Assembly (NCBI GenBank): GCA_002205965.3
Contig: NADL03000072.1
Coordinates: 62,001 to 126,000, forward strand
Source of the DNA: Kappaphycus alvarezii
Lineage: Eukaryota; Rhodophyta; Florideophyceae; Gigartinales; Solieriaceae
DNA: 64,000 nucleotides
Direction: 5' to 3'
Shown one piece after another: positions 22,353 to 33,412 of this stretch. Within the stretch, counting starts at the first letter, position 1, and each line of letters starts with the position of its first letter. The translations under genes were made by a program, and so were the position numbers. The notes under the pieces are model-generated. The model made no database searches. It had not been told where the DNA came from and worked only from the letters and a program-made list of their open reading frames with translations.

Positions 22353-22634
22353 TGGATATCTTCGATATATACGGGTCTGCCGGTCCTGGTGCCGAACGAG
22401 GTCTGTCCAGAATTGCTGAGTACATCGCTCCACAGAAAGGCAGTAGCCCTTCCTTCGGGGCGATCGCTTGTTCACGATTATCAGTTCGCTCATACAACAA
22501 CGACTTCTGTCGATCAACCGACGACAACTCAACCGCTCCTGGCTCGGATAGATTTTTCCCCTTTTGAGGGCCGCTAGCCTCCCCTTTCCTGCTTGGTAAA
22601 GTCTTCTTCTTCTTCTTCTTCTTCTGGATATCTT
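22353..22634 (+). mobile_element. Truncated element C-1 with 10-bp TSD
   Basis: TGGATATCTT is at 22,353-22,362 and 22,625-22,634. The 262-bp insert begins within the C endonuclease frame (CGATATATACGGGTCTGCC) and ends in (CTT)n at 22,604-22,624. The insertion site is within B-2 leader sequence. Confidence 0.85.
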
Positions 22635-23280
22635 GACAAGCCCTTTCACTAAACTATCGATTTCCATCTACCTGAAAGGCATTAAGTTTCTCTCCACGTC
22701 CTATATGTGGACCGAACCCGCCGCGGGGAGGCTGCTTCACCGTCGCGCGACGAGATGCGACTTGCAGCACACGCTTCCCTAGAATTTTTCGTGAATCTTG
22801 CTAATCGTCCCTAAGCAGTAACCGATATTGCGTCCCGCGACGCTTGTTCCACGCTCTTCAACCTCCAGTGCTCCGATCCAGCTCTCTCCACTGCATTTGG
22901 CTTCCTACGATGAGCCGCTGAGGCCACCAACACCGCCAAATTCCCAGCCGAAATCGCCTCCGACTCCCAAAATCCGCCCCGACGCCTGCTCCACCGGACT
23001 ACGCTCCCTCGCCGTATCTCGCCGCTGCTCTACGCAAGCCGTGCGAAGGTGCCGCCCACCCTTCTCCCGATTCTAGGTCGTAACACAGCCACCGTCTCCA
23101 ACCCTGCTTCACCGATCCACCCGACGCTGCAGAGTCGCATAAACCGCATCTTCGCCCCGCTCGTCAAGAACGAGCCAAAAGAAGTTTGCCCTTTCTCCAC
23201 CCCACGGGACCAGCGCTCTCTCCGCAATGTATCATCCCTCCGTGAGGCCTAAGCCGCTGGGGGCTTCCTCGGCTTAATTA
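22635..23280 (+). pseudogene. Element B-2, N-terminal part
   Basis: This matches the reverse complement of 62,560-63,100: the MRLAAHASL-like start near 22,755, the PAL(S)TAFGFL region, the PPTPPNSQP segment, the INRIFAPLVKNE block and SLREA at about 23,240. Stops and shifts are present. The B sequence stops near 23,275 and resumes at about 24,690, so about 1.4 kb is inserted. Confidence 0.65.
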
Positions 23281-23629
23281 CCGCTGTCACGGTTAGGCGC
23301 AGATTTTTTTGTCGCTGTCGTCTACAGGCCTATAGTTTACTGTAGTACCTCTCTTTGTCCAAATTTGCTTGTCGTTCCGGTCCTTACCCGTCCTCCCTGA
23401 ACCTCGCTTATCATTACCGCGGTCCTCTCCAAATTTACTTCCGTTTTATCTAGATATTTTTATACTGTATCTACCCCTCTGAATCGATCCCGAATCAAGT
23501 TCTTTTTCCCTTTTGCTTACCTTCTCCTCCAAATTCACTTTTTTGAGAAAAAGGGCGCAAATGCTCTACTACAAAAATCCCTTGCAGATTTATTTTACCT
23601 ATTTCTAATCTATAGAACCCCCCGGAGCC

Positions 23630-23743
23630 TATTTAAACCCCTTTATTCCAAGTTTTAAACGTCCCCGATCATTTTGCTCATCACACCTCTCCCCCACACA
23701 CCCGAACACCCTCCATTACCTCCCATTCCCCAAACCTACCAAA
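23630..23743 (+). promoter_or_regulatory. Putative fungal-style promoter/5' UTR
   Basis: TATTTAAA-like sequence at about 23,630, then a pyrimidine-rich stretch with CACACCTCTCCCCCACACACC, then CCAAACCTACCAAAATG at 23,728-23,746. The layout resembles CT-rich fungal leaders before an AAAATG start. This is composition-based only. Confidence 0.35.
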
Positions 23744-24304
23744 ATGACCAATCTACGCCCCTCGAAAATCATTTCCAAAAATCGCCATCCCCGCCCTAAA
23801 CTCTATTCCCCTACTCCCTTTCGGACCTACTGACCGCGAGGACTACCTGCGCCGGCAAACCAAGAAAAAGGTCATCGAATTCGTGCGTCGCCTTTTTATC
23901 GAGGATGAGGCGGAGGAGGTAGGTAAGGGGCGGAGTGGGACATCGAGGAGGGAGCTGGGGAGACCTTTGAGGAGTGGGTAGCCCCTGGATTGGTCTATGA
24001 GGTTAAAAAGAGGAGGACAGGGAGGATGAGAGGAAGAGGAGGATGAAGAGGAGGATGAGAGGACGAGGACGAGTTGGATGAGGGAAATGGGGGCATGGAA
24101 AGTGTTGTACTGGTTGGGCCTGGACTGGAGAATATGGATCAAGTGGTGCCGACGCTGGAACCGGATGGAGATATTAGTAGTTTAGATATCTCCCAGGAGG
24201 GAATAGAGAGCTGTGAGCCATTCGCAGATATTTGTGGGGACTGCTTGGACAGCATGGATATTTTAGAGGAGTTGTTTGGATCTGATTTAGAGAATGGGAA
24301 ATAA
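23744..24304 (+). pseudogene. Decayed gene-like insert, function unknown
   Basis: The ATG at 23,744 opens MTNLRPSKIISK. Continuing coding character needs a shift in the A run near 23,777, into a frame with LPFGPTDREDYLRRQTKKKV and IEFVRRLFIEDEAEE. A further frame carries EWDIEEGAGETFEEWVAPGL. The last frame (24,074-24,304) is acidic and ends ILEELFGSDLENGK. No known domain is recognised. The basic segment followed by an acidic tail could be a DNA-binding protein, but that is a guess. It sits inside B-2 and is probably a passenger of an insertion. Confidence 0.35.
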
Positions 24305-24685
24305 GAGGACCTCATTGATTGTTAGTTTCTTAAGTATCTTCTGTTTAGAGTATGTCATCCGCACAAATTGTTTCTGTGCATTCCTGGTACCTTCTGTAGT
24401 TTTGTTCGGACTTTAGGGGTAGCCAAAAGTCTATATAAGCTGAGTAAACTGCTTCCTCATGGAGAGTCAAGCAAGTTGGCCGACAACTTCAAGCCAGTCC
24501 CAAATAGTTAGGAAGTTGAGAGTCAACTTCAGACCCAAGAAGCATTTATTTTACCCTAGTCACTAAGCATAGGTGGTAGACCCTGCCCTTCCATACTTGC
24601 TTGTAGCCCATTCAACTGTCTTCCCTATCCACTCCTTTTCGTTCGTTCAACTATACCACGGTAGCACTTCTGTCGCTTGTAACAC
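24305..24685. other. Right part of the B-2 insert, possible LTR remnant
   Basis: Contains TATATAAGC at about 24,433 and GAAGCATTTATTTTACCC near 24,540, which resemble the TATA and 3' regions of an LTR. No partner copy was found in the window. No gene. Confidence 0.25.
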
Positions 24686-24899
24686 CTCCTTCTTGGGGAA
24701 ATTGGTTCTGAGGATCTCTTCCCTGCTGATTTATCCCTAACAGTCCCCACCGCCGATTCGCAGGCAGCCTTCGTCTGCGTCGCCGCCGAACCCTTGCATA
24801 CGCAATCCGCGTATGACAATTTCCGTGGCCACTCCGAATTCTCCCTTCCGCCTATCACCGTTTCTCCACCCTCGCCTATCATCTCTCATTCTCATTCCA
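24686..24899 (+). pseudogene. Element B-2, continuation of N-terminal region
   Basis: Matches the reverse complement of 62,390-62,520 (FVCVAAEPLHTQSAY, FRGHSE equivalents). It ends exactly in the arm of a perfect palindrome. Confidence 0.6.
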
Positions 24900-24920
24900 T
24901 GGAATGAGAATGAGAGATGA
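24879..24920. repeat. Perfect 42-bp palindrome at a B/C junction
   Basis: Twenty-one consecutive complementary pairs are centred on CCATGG (24,897-24,902). The left half (TCATCTCTCATTCTCATTCCA) is normal B sequence; the right half is its exact inverse. It marks the junction with C-2. Confidence 0.85.
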
Positions 24921-26150
24921 CGAATGCGAAAGGTGTTCGAAGAATGCACCGTCGTCTCCCAGACAGTGCCTGGCTCACTGCCCAGCTTCCACTACGTATG
25001 GGAGGGCTCGGACTTCCCTAACCGAAACCATCGCAGAGGCATGCTACGCTGGCTCTGTTCTCTCCTCCTACCCACTTCTTCGCCTCCTCCTAGGTGATTG
25101 CTTCGACGTCTCTCCTTGATCTCAACGTCTTGCCTCTATCCGGGCCGAATACAGCCTCCCCAACAGTTTCTCCCCTAGAGCCGTCCTTGCTGGCCTCCGC
25201 GCCTCTTCTTCCCCCGGCCTGTCTGACTTCGAGACAACCGCTACTGGTGAGATCACAAGGCGCTTCGCGCCCGACTTCTCAGTTCCGTCGACCTCTCCTC
25301 CTCCGAAGGCTCCCGGCTACTCCGCCGCCTAGCTTTCGTCGCTTTTTCCCACGCCTCCACTCCCTTTCACAACCTCCCGTAGAGCCATCTCGGTACCGGC
25401 CGCTGCTGAGGTCTGGTGAACCATGGTTTGCATCCCTCTTGGTGTCCCCATCTTCTCTGGCACACAACCCTGCACCTATTGCGCCGCCGCCCACTTCCGC
25501 ACTGTCCCACCCTGGATTCCTACGGACACCATGAATCTGTCTGTCCCTGCGCCGACGGCTCCATTCGGCGCACAATTGTGTTCGCGACGCGCTCATTTCC
25601 GAGGTATCACGCTTATCCAATTGGGATTCGCCCTGTCCGGGATGGACCTTCCCGCAAGACTTGCCCCGACCCTCCAACTCTCGCCGGCGCCTCGACATCT
25701 ACATCCATGATGACCAGTTCTCTCCCGTCCCGCAGGGCTATGACGTCACTGCCATCAGCCCCCACTCCGCTCCATACGCCCAACAGCGGATCCACACGCC
25801 TCGCTGCCCTTACTGCATCTGAGCGCGCGAAATCTCTCCGCTATGGCCACCTCTGCGCCGAACTACGTATCACTTCCACCCGATGGCTTTCGATATATAC
25901 GGGTCTGCCGGTCCCGGTGCCGAACGAGGTCTGTCCAGAATTGCTGAGTACATCGCTCTACGGAAAGGCAGTAGCCCTGCCTTCGAGCGCGATCGCTTGT
26001 TCACGATTATCAGTTCGCTCATACAACAACGAACTTCTGTCTCAACCGACGACAACTCAACCGCTCCTGGCTCGGATAGATTTTTCCCCTTTTGAGGGCC
26101 GCTAGCCTCCCCTTTCCTGCTTGGTAAAGTCTTCTTCTTCTTCTTCTTCC
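24921..26150 (+). pseudogene. Element C-2, RLE part with (CTT)n tail
   Basis: After a first part of uncertain frame, the plus strand shows a CCHC block in shifted frames (YCAAA, then DSYGHHESVCPCADG near 25,520-25,560, then the RHN position). The endonuclease block follows (RRLDIYIHDDQF, QGYDVTAISPH, 25,690-25,760) and the terminal FERDRLFTIISSLIQQRTSV. The 3' end is GGTAAAGT(CTT)n at 26,124-26,150. One stop (ACTGCATCTGAGC frame) and shifts break it. Known of the family: C-terminal RLE domains nick the target for reverse transcription. Confidence 0.65.
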
Positions 26151-26363
26151 TAAATGTTCCCATCTCACAATCCCACGCCGTTCCCCAGTACTCGCGCCTG
26201 ATCGGATCGAACATCGGCGTCCACGTTAACCTTAACCCTCAGAAAACAACATCCTGGTGGTCCTCTCTCTCACCACACCCTCTCCTACATGATCTGAAGT
26301 GCGACGTCCTAGCCTCTGATTCTATCACGGTTCTTGGAAGCCCCATTAGCACCCCGAATCCAT
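26151..26363 (+). pseudogene. Element B fragment (post-RT region)
   Basis: Encodes YSRLIGSNIGVHVNLNPQK, then TSWWSSLSPHPLLHDL and TVLGSPISTPNPC, matching the B-3 segment after YADDG (60,640-60,480 on minus). It joins the zinc finger copy at 26,364. Confidence 0.65.
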
Positions 26364-27421
26364 GCACTTCTTCAAGCCGTGATATCGGGCGAAAAATCGT
26401 GCCTTCATGCTTAACCTCTGGTTGCCTTTGCAACTAGCATATCTTTTTTCACTCGTGTGAATCTTGATTTCTCTGAAAGGTACCCGCAGCGCAAAGAGAT
26501 GGTGATTAAGGTTAGAGTTCAAGCTTACTGCCGGTGGCTGCCATTCAAATATTACCCCGCAAAAGGAAATACACCACAAACAGAAACGAAGGCCGTGAAA
26601 GATAAGTACAGGGTCAAAACTTACTCTAACATACGCCTTTAGGTTAGCTGGTTTTGATTGCGCTGCGGGGACCTATCAACGAAATTAAGCTTCACACGGG
26701 TGAAAAAAGATATGCTTGTTGCAAATACGACCAAAGGGTAAAGCATGAAGGCACGAATTTCTCGCCCGATATCACGGCTTGAAAAGTGATGTATGGATTC
26801 TGACAGTGGATTTCAATTTTCCTGAAAAAAGTTTGTTTCGAAGAGTAGCTTAAACTATCACTCTCGTAACGCTCACAACCCGAAGAAAACGAAAACACCT
26901 GTTTTAACGCGGAGGATGAAGCCGAACTCTGCGAAATTTGCCGCTCTGGCCTCGGCCAAGACTGATGCGGCAGAAGCACGCGTCGTCGCAGCCCCTACTG
27001 GTTTCACAGGGGCCCCTCCGAACTTCAGTGCAGACATTGGTACATTTGTGGACGGATTTCTCGCCTTTTCTGACCACACATTTGCCTTCCACCGCTTTTT
27101 TAATGCCAACCATTGCGCCAGCAGTGGCATGTACCACAGCCTTTGAAGTCCAAGAAACAGCCCCAGATGTAACAAACCTACTAGTCTTTCACTCGTGAAT
27201 GAGCTCATTGCTAGCATCGGGGACTTTCCGAGTAATAGCAGCATGAGCGGGCCTGTATTCAACCAGGAGATGGATCTCACTAATACAGGTGGAGGCCATA
27301 ATCCTACCAAGGATAACTATCCGTTGAACCAAATTGAGGATGTTGAAAGTGATGTCAAGGACCTTCCCCCGATGGTGTCCTTTTCTGCAGACCCGACGTC
27401 GATAGATGAATATTCGTTCTA
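26364..27421 (+). pseudogene. Zinc finger gene copy 2, with internal inverted duplication
   Basis: 26,372-26,665 is the finger region on the minus strand (start of intron 2, exon 2, intron 1, end of exon 1). At about 26,668 the sequence switches to the plus strand from the end of intron 1 and runs through exon 2 and exon 3 to the stop at 27,421. In the plus part the finger 2 cysteine codon is altered (CCKYDQR instead of C-x2-C). Near 27,130-27,190 single-base indels break the tail frame, which resumes at 27,195 and ends in EYSF. Not functional as read. Confidence 0.75.
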
Positions 27422-27773
27422 AGCCCTTAGTAGAATGATTTATTCGGCAATTACAAAATTTTGATTTGAATTGACAGTTTTGTTGTGTAGTCTAACGGCT
27501 CACGTGGCAGATTTCCTCATGAACGTCTTTCAAACGATTCTGCGAATATCAGATCAAGTAATGAATTTTCACACAGCCCTTCCAAAGAAGCCGACCTTGG
27601 GAATCGGCCCCTCTTCGTCCACCCGTCGTCGCGCGCGGACCGCCACGAGGCGGGCGGTGCCATTCAGCAAGCGGACCCTGCACGCGCGACTCGTCCGATC
27701 TCCTTTGCTTTCTTACTGACATTCTCCTTCCGCCACGTTCATCGGGTGTAAGTATCACGCTACTCTCACTTTC
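27422..27773 (+). other. Finger-gene 3' flank, A-like scrap and GC-rich segment
   Basis: 27,422-27,575 matches the flank after copy 1. 27,583-27,608 encodes KKPTLGIG as in the A polyprotein (37,190). The GC-rich remainder has a TTACTGAC branch-site-like motif and, at 27,747, GTAAGTATC. These match a candidate intron that continues beyond the copia insertion at 34,392. Confidence 0.4.
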
Positions 27774-28461
27774 TGTGGGTAGAACGTATTTACGTCTGAC
27801 ACTTGTTGATTTGTTGATTAGTTGAGGTTTGGTTGATGAGTTGATTGATTGAGAGAGATGATGGCTAGTCTACAGAGATAGCTATCTTAAATACTAATTT
27901 GTAACAACCTTCTAAAAGCTTAGTCAAGCTATGACTACCGAATATGCAATCGGGTATTGCAGAAAAATATGTGTAACCAGAGTTGGCCCAGTATGCGGTA
28001 GTGCGGATAGGTCCGAGTCATGGATTTGCCTTCGGCGCAACAGTCGGGGCCGGTAGGATGGACAACGACTGTTGGTTATCAGCACGTGCATCTATGTTAG
28101 GTAGAGCTGGCCCAGTGTAGTATATACTAAATAGGTCCGAGCTGTGTTCGCCTTCGGAGCAACAGTCGGGGCCGGTAGGATAGGCAACGACTGTTGCCTA
28201 TCGAGTGTCGTGTGTCTACGATAGGTAGGGCCGGCCCAGTGGTGCATGAACTGGGTAGGTCCGACTTTGTACTGCTTCAAAACAACAGTTGCGAGCCAGT
28301 GAATAGATACCGACGGTTGCTTGCGCCTTCTATATGTAATAGAGCAGGCTCAGTATAGGATACCATAGAAAGGAAAAGGTATGGTATCCGACTTCGAAGA
28401 AACAGCTGGAAGATGGTAAGAAATATAACGACTACTGGTTGGCACGAGTCGTTCCTCCACA
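27774..28461 (-). repeat. Copia-1 3' LTR
   Basis: Bounded by TGTGGGTAGAACG on the left and CCTCCACA on the right (plus-strand view). It aligns end to end with 33,701-34,391. The polypurine tract GAAGGGGGGAC lies just upstream on the minus strand (28,462-28,472). Confidence 0.9.
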
Positions 28462-28537
28462 GTCCCCCCTTCTCGAAGGAATACTGGACTGCGATCTTAG
28501 CCGACGAAAGAGACTCCACGGCGAATAACCCATTGTT

Positions 28538-29276
28538 CTATAGGGTGCTTGCATATCCTTCATCGATGATTCTATTGAGAACTGAGTTCTCCTTCACCTT
28601 TGTTAGAGAATCAGCAGGGTTGAACTCGCTTCGAATCCATGCCACATCACTGATTTTCATTTCTTCGTAGGCTTCTCGGACTGAGCTAATGTCCACCATC
28701 AACCGTTTCTCTGTAGTGATGGTATTTTTGATAATCACATCGAAGAGAGATTTTGAATCAGTAAACATACGGACGGGAACGTTCCGGTTGAGAATTTTGT
28801 CGATATCGCTTTTGATTGCGAGAGTGTAATCCATTGCGTCTGCAAAAGCAAAAGTTTCTCCACCTAGAACGGACTGACCACCCTTCGAGACTTGTGTGTA
28901 CTAAAGTGTAAGATGTTGCAATGGTCGTGTTTGTCGCACAATAAAATAAGAAATCCAAGTTGAGTTGATAGGTCGGCGTTATCGGCAAAGCTGCCGTCGC
29001 TGTAGACTCGTAGATAAGGGAGGATTGATCCAATGGTCGTTGTAGAATTCCACGATAGGGATACTTGTATCCTTGCCGTACGATGCGGTTAATAAAGGTG
29101 ATTGCCGGAGGACCGAAGGAATTGTCGGTTACCTGAGAAGCCTTGTTTACAGCACAAGCGATGTCAGGTCGGGTGTGAGTGAGCCATTGGAGTCGTTGGC
29201 GTAGCGAGCGATATTCCATCAGTGAAGCGTCTAGTGGTAGCGGCTTGATTCTGCGTAGATATTCGGTTTGAGACAA
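28538..29276 (-). pseudogene. Copia-1 RNase H region
   Basis: Frames 29,276-28,758 and 28,834-28,538 together carry MEYRSLRQRLQWLTHTRPDI, then a broken middle, then MFTDSKSLFDVI and IRSEFNPADSLTK. These are standard copia RNase H landmarks. The frame change near 28,850 splits the domain. Confidence 0.75.
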
Positions 29277-29379
29277 GCAAATACCGCGGAGGTAGTCGAT
29301 ACTTGCATTCCAGCAAATGTAAAATTATCCATCTCTCTTGGTTTAGACTCAAACCTTTCTTCCGTCTGCTTTGTGTGGA

Positions 29380-30705
29380 TCAGAAAGTCTTCTGTACCCG
29401 CATGGAAGCTATCATCGACGTAGTACCCGACAGGCCTGCTAGTTTGCCGTCTAGGAGCTTAAAAAACAAACGGATGTCGAGTGAACACTGATTCATCTGG
29501 AGTTCATTGCGAAGATGAGACGTAATTGTGGCGTCCCAGTAGTCTCCCGCATCAGTCAATCCATAGAGCGGCTTGAGAAGTTTCAGTAGGTGGTTTTTGT
29601 CGAGCTGCAGTTCTTCTGGTGGTTTGACATAAACATCCCGCAATAATTCGCCTGCAGACTGTAGGTACGCTTGTGTCACATCTTGCGACCAAATACGAAA
29701 GCCAAATATAGATGCTAGGGCTATGATCAAACGAACAGAGCTGTGTCGAAGCATTGTCGCCGGATGAACCAGTTTGTGTAATTCCTTGTCCTTGAAACCT
29801 TGTACAACATAACGTGCTTTGTATAGCTCGTCTTTTGTGCCCTTATGCTTGATGCTTAGCACAAACCGCCCGCCTAATATGTTGGCATCCTTCGGTAGCT
29901 CCTCGCGCAGTACAACCTCGAATATGTTCCGGTCTAGGAGACCACGTATTTCTTTTGCCCTTGCTTCGGCAAAGCGGGGGTCAGACTTTCGAGGATCAGT
30001 TGGTTCAAGAACTTCCGTAAGATATACGCGGAGAGGAGGTGATGAATTGGCCAAGAAAGATGTTGAGTAGTTGATCTGGTGCAATAATGAGTTTCCATCT
30101 GCCTTGGAAGCTGGCATGATATTCGATATATTATATTTCGCCTCTCGATCCGGCCTCTGAACCCAGACTTGTTTGCTTTGCACCTTTGTTACCTCGTAAG
30201 GTCCCTTCCAAATCCTTGAATTCTCTTGCCATACATATACATGATCTCCAGCGTGTACTATAAAGTCAGCGGCAGGTGGGACACGTTTCGAAATGCCCGT
30301 TTGGAGGCTGAGCTCTGCACTGATGTCCGCCATTTCAATTCTTGCTAGGTCCATAGCTCGCATGCGGTCAGCATGATTGAGTAAAGGTGTCGAGTGTGGA
30401 TCAAACCTAGGAATTGTTCCAAAAACCAATAGAGATGGAACTAGCCCATCAGGTCCGGTGGTATCATTCATGGCCTTGATACTCAGCTGGAGTGCAATTG
30501 CCGTGTCAACACCGGGGACATCTTCTGTGATCTTGTTGAAGATCCTTCGCAGGGGCTCATGGTAGCGCTCACCGTTTCCCAACGCATTGTGAGAGTGGAC
30601 GCCAGAGATCTTCAACTGAATACCAGCGGACTTCGCGAGTGTCTCGAATTCCTTGCCAGTAAAAATACTATCTTGATCCACGCGCATTTTGTCCGGGTAA
30701 CCCAC
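29380..30705 (-). pseudogene. Copia-1 integrase C-terminal half and reverse transcriptase
   Basis: A 441-codon open frame. Integrase: second Asp in MRVDQDSIFTG, Glu in NALGNGERYHEPLRRIF, then a conserved linker (GLVPSLLVFG). RT: FVLSIKHKG, YKARYVVQGFKD, SQDVTQAYLQS and LLKPLYGLTDAGDYW. Just before the catalytic site the frame slips: YYVDDS is encoded at about 29,408-29,425 but in the neighbouring frame. The integrase first Asp region (ALDLVWLQG) is upstream in the frame 30,959-30,612, separated by a stop. Confidence 0.8.
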
Positions 30706-30959
30706 GTATGTTGAAGCCCAGCAGACAATAAAAGCATTCCAGACTGCTTGGTAGTCTTATCGGGTAGGAATATAGCAGAAGAGAAATGGGTGTGGAGGTC
30801 AACGACGTGAAGTGCTGGGCGTCCCTGTAGCCAGACGAGGTCAAGAGCAATTTCATGATTGAATACACAATCAGATGGAGGAAAACTGACTCGGAAACGA
30901 TGCGGCCCTTTGTTATAGCGTTGGCAAGTTTGGCAAGCCTTGCTGATCTGCTTTAACAC
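30612..30959 (-). pseudogene. Copia-1 integrase N-terminal part
   Basis: Shows CQTCQRYN (zinc-binding cysteines) and EIALDLVWLQGRPALHVVDL with the first catalytic Asp region. It stops after KTTKQSG. A frame shift near 30,730 links it to the frame starting at 30,705. Confidence 0.65.
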
Positions 30960-31123
30960 TGCGAGAGTTCGGGGGATGTGTCCACGGGACGTATGCGCTT
31001 AAGGAGATTGTATAGTTTTGAAGCCGAGGGGTGCCAGTAATGCCTGTGTAATCGACTTAGCTCCGCCCGTGTGAATAAAGTATCTTGATGTTCCAATCAA
31101 CGTATAGATGGTTGATTTTCGGA

Positions 31124-31646
31124 TTATTGGAGTTTCCAGCCGTACTGTCGGCTATGCAACACATTTTCCACATTGTCAGCTACAAGCCGTTGTTTGTCCA
31201 TGATGTCCAGTCCAAGTAAAAACGGGATGTCCGAATCGACAACATCAACGTCCAATTCAAGGAAGGAGCCGTCGGGAGTTGGTATACGTATATTGACAGT
31301 TCCGAGGCTAGCGTAGATGCTGTCGCCGAACTTGAAGCTGTACTCGGACGAAGATAGCTTCATTTTCTTTTTCATCTGACGGTATAGCGCCTTAGCTTGT
31401 GCCAGTCCAATGACATGAGCGTTGTGCGCCGATATCAAGACACGCACCAATGAACGGTTTAGGTGTGTTAGAGAAATGGGTGTCGCAGTACTTGATATTA
31501 ATGACATTTCGGCTATTACTGGATTGAGATAAATGAGGATCGTGACAGGGCGGTGATCGACATGATGAGGACGTAAAGTATTCCGTGTTCGATTTCCTTT
31601 TGCGGCATGCTCGGGTGACGGCGATTGCGTTATATTCCTTATCCAA
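31124..31646 (-). pseudogene. Copia-1 protease region
   Basis: ACLDIGAQRSC (31,440-31,410) resembles an aspartic protease D-T-G-A site with T changed to I. The frame then shifts into one containing LELDVDVVDSDIPFLLGLDI, the flap and C-terminal protease part. A single indel near 31,410 separates them. Confidence 0.6.
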
Positions 31647-31793
31647 ATAGACGGAGGTGAATAAGATGAATCATCGTTCGGTAATGCGTTAGCGACAGAT
31701 GCAGATGAAATGAACCATTGGCGGTTATAGAAGAACTGAGTGATTGATGTGTGATAAATTGAAGTGACGTGAACGTTACTTGATGTATTCTCA

Positions 31794-33412
31794 TTAGTGA
31801 CGAATCAAAATATTTCGTCGGGGTGGGCTCTCAAGTATCGGAGATTCAAAGATGCTAGAGTTGATTTCATCTTTAGAAAATGCAAGTGTGATGTGTGAGG
31901 CGACGTTTGCGAAGATGGTGTGGGAAGCTTGAGTGAACAGAATATACTGGGGATCTGGCACTTGTTCCGAATCCACAACGGAGTCCTCATCGTCAGTTTC
32001 TTGTAGTGACTCCTCAAGATACGCATTTTCATCTGCCTTATTATCATCTGAGGGCTTAGTGAAACCATCAGGATCTTTCACGATATCAAAAAGCATACTT
32101 GAAAGGAAATTAATGTGCTCAGATTGTTCCGATAAAATCTTTTTCAAAATGATTACTTTTGCTTAGTTGTCTTGTTGCGCAGCATAAATGAAATTCGATT
32201 CTTGACGATGCGATCAGCGTCACGTGGTTGAGTACATCGACGTTCAACGTGGTCGGTACTTCCGCAATTGAAGCATTTTGCGTCGGAGGAAGAGGTAATG
32301 TGCTTGCGGTGACGAGCATGTGGATCCCTTCCATAGCGCGCTTGAGATTGGAACCAGTTGACTGCTCCATTAGTTTGGCTGAGGCGAGAGTATCCGTTTC
32401 CTGGGCTTAAGAGGCAACTTCAACAGATTCTGGTTGAAAAGATTCTTGTGGTGCCCTGTATTGGGATGTGGCATGAACAGTTGGGGTTGCGATGGTGACT
32501 TGAGAGGCGGTGCCTGTCTAGATAGTTCCTGTGATCTGTAAGGAGTATTTGTGATAGACAAAGCGTTTGAGGAGTGCAATGGGCTGGTTGTAGGTTGCAC
32601 AGATACGGGCATTGTGTTCCGCTCTGTCCAAAGCGTCGAGAAACGTTTTAAAATCGCTTCCTGGTTATTCATGCTGTTAATGGGGCAGCAGCCCATGGTT
32701 TCATCCGTACGAAAGATAGAGCACATGTTTTTGGTATTCTTCCGAGTTACGACCAGGTGAGCACTGGGGAACAAGATCCTCAATTTTTCTTGCGAGTTTC
32801 TGGAGTGCTTCGCCTTCGTTAGCAGAATCTATCATGAAGTTATTGATGTTGAGCAGTGACACCTCGTCTTCTATGGACTGCATACGAGTTGTGCTGCAAT
32901 AGCGTTGCTGCAATGCATGTACTATTTGATCCCAGCTTTGCATGTTACGCAAAGAGGAGTAGTAGAAACGCAATGCTTCATTTCGGAACATATTGTGGAT
33001 GAGAGAGATACGTTGGCTCTGCTGGATGTTGTTGACGTTGCAGAGATGGTCAAATTGGGTCAAAGCCATAATGATGTTTTCCCTTGAGTCCCACCAAACT
33101 TCGAGGAGTCTCGACTATAGAAAGCATAAATTTTGCTGGCCCCGTTTCCATTCTCTTGGTCGAAATTAGATGGCGATTTACCGGTTGGTGATTGCTACCT
33201 TCTCGGTGAGGGGTTTGCAGAGTCCTAGGAGGAGGAGTGTTGACTTCCAGTTGTAGCCTTCCTTGTTTAAGTTGTGGTACCTGTGGTACGCCTCGCTTAT
33301 GTCATTGTGAATTCCCGTTCCGGCCATATCACGCTGACGATGCGTATGCATAGAAGATTGGAATTAAATGTTGTTTTGGGGGACGAAGGCCGCGGTCTTC
33401 CATAAACACTCT
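31794..33412 (-). pseudogene. Copia-1 gag, main part
   Basis: 33,069-32,701 is helical (FDHLCNVNNIQQSQRISLI, FYYSSLRNMQSWDQIV), as expected for copia gag. A CCHC zinc knuckle (CFNCGSTDHVERRC) is encoded at about 32,274-32,233 in a frame not joined to it. A Glu/Asp-rich segment follows (32,147-31,794). At least three frame breaks. Confidence 0.65.

Noticed and set aside
22604..22626. CTT repeats as an independent microsatellite
   Set aside because: Always found at the 3' end of element C, so part of the element.
27774..28461. CRISPR-like or tandem array suggested by repeated AACAGTCGGGGCCGG units near 28,040 and 28,160
   Set aside because: Only two to three diverged units within a copia LTR, also in the other LTR; an LTR-internal tandem duplication.
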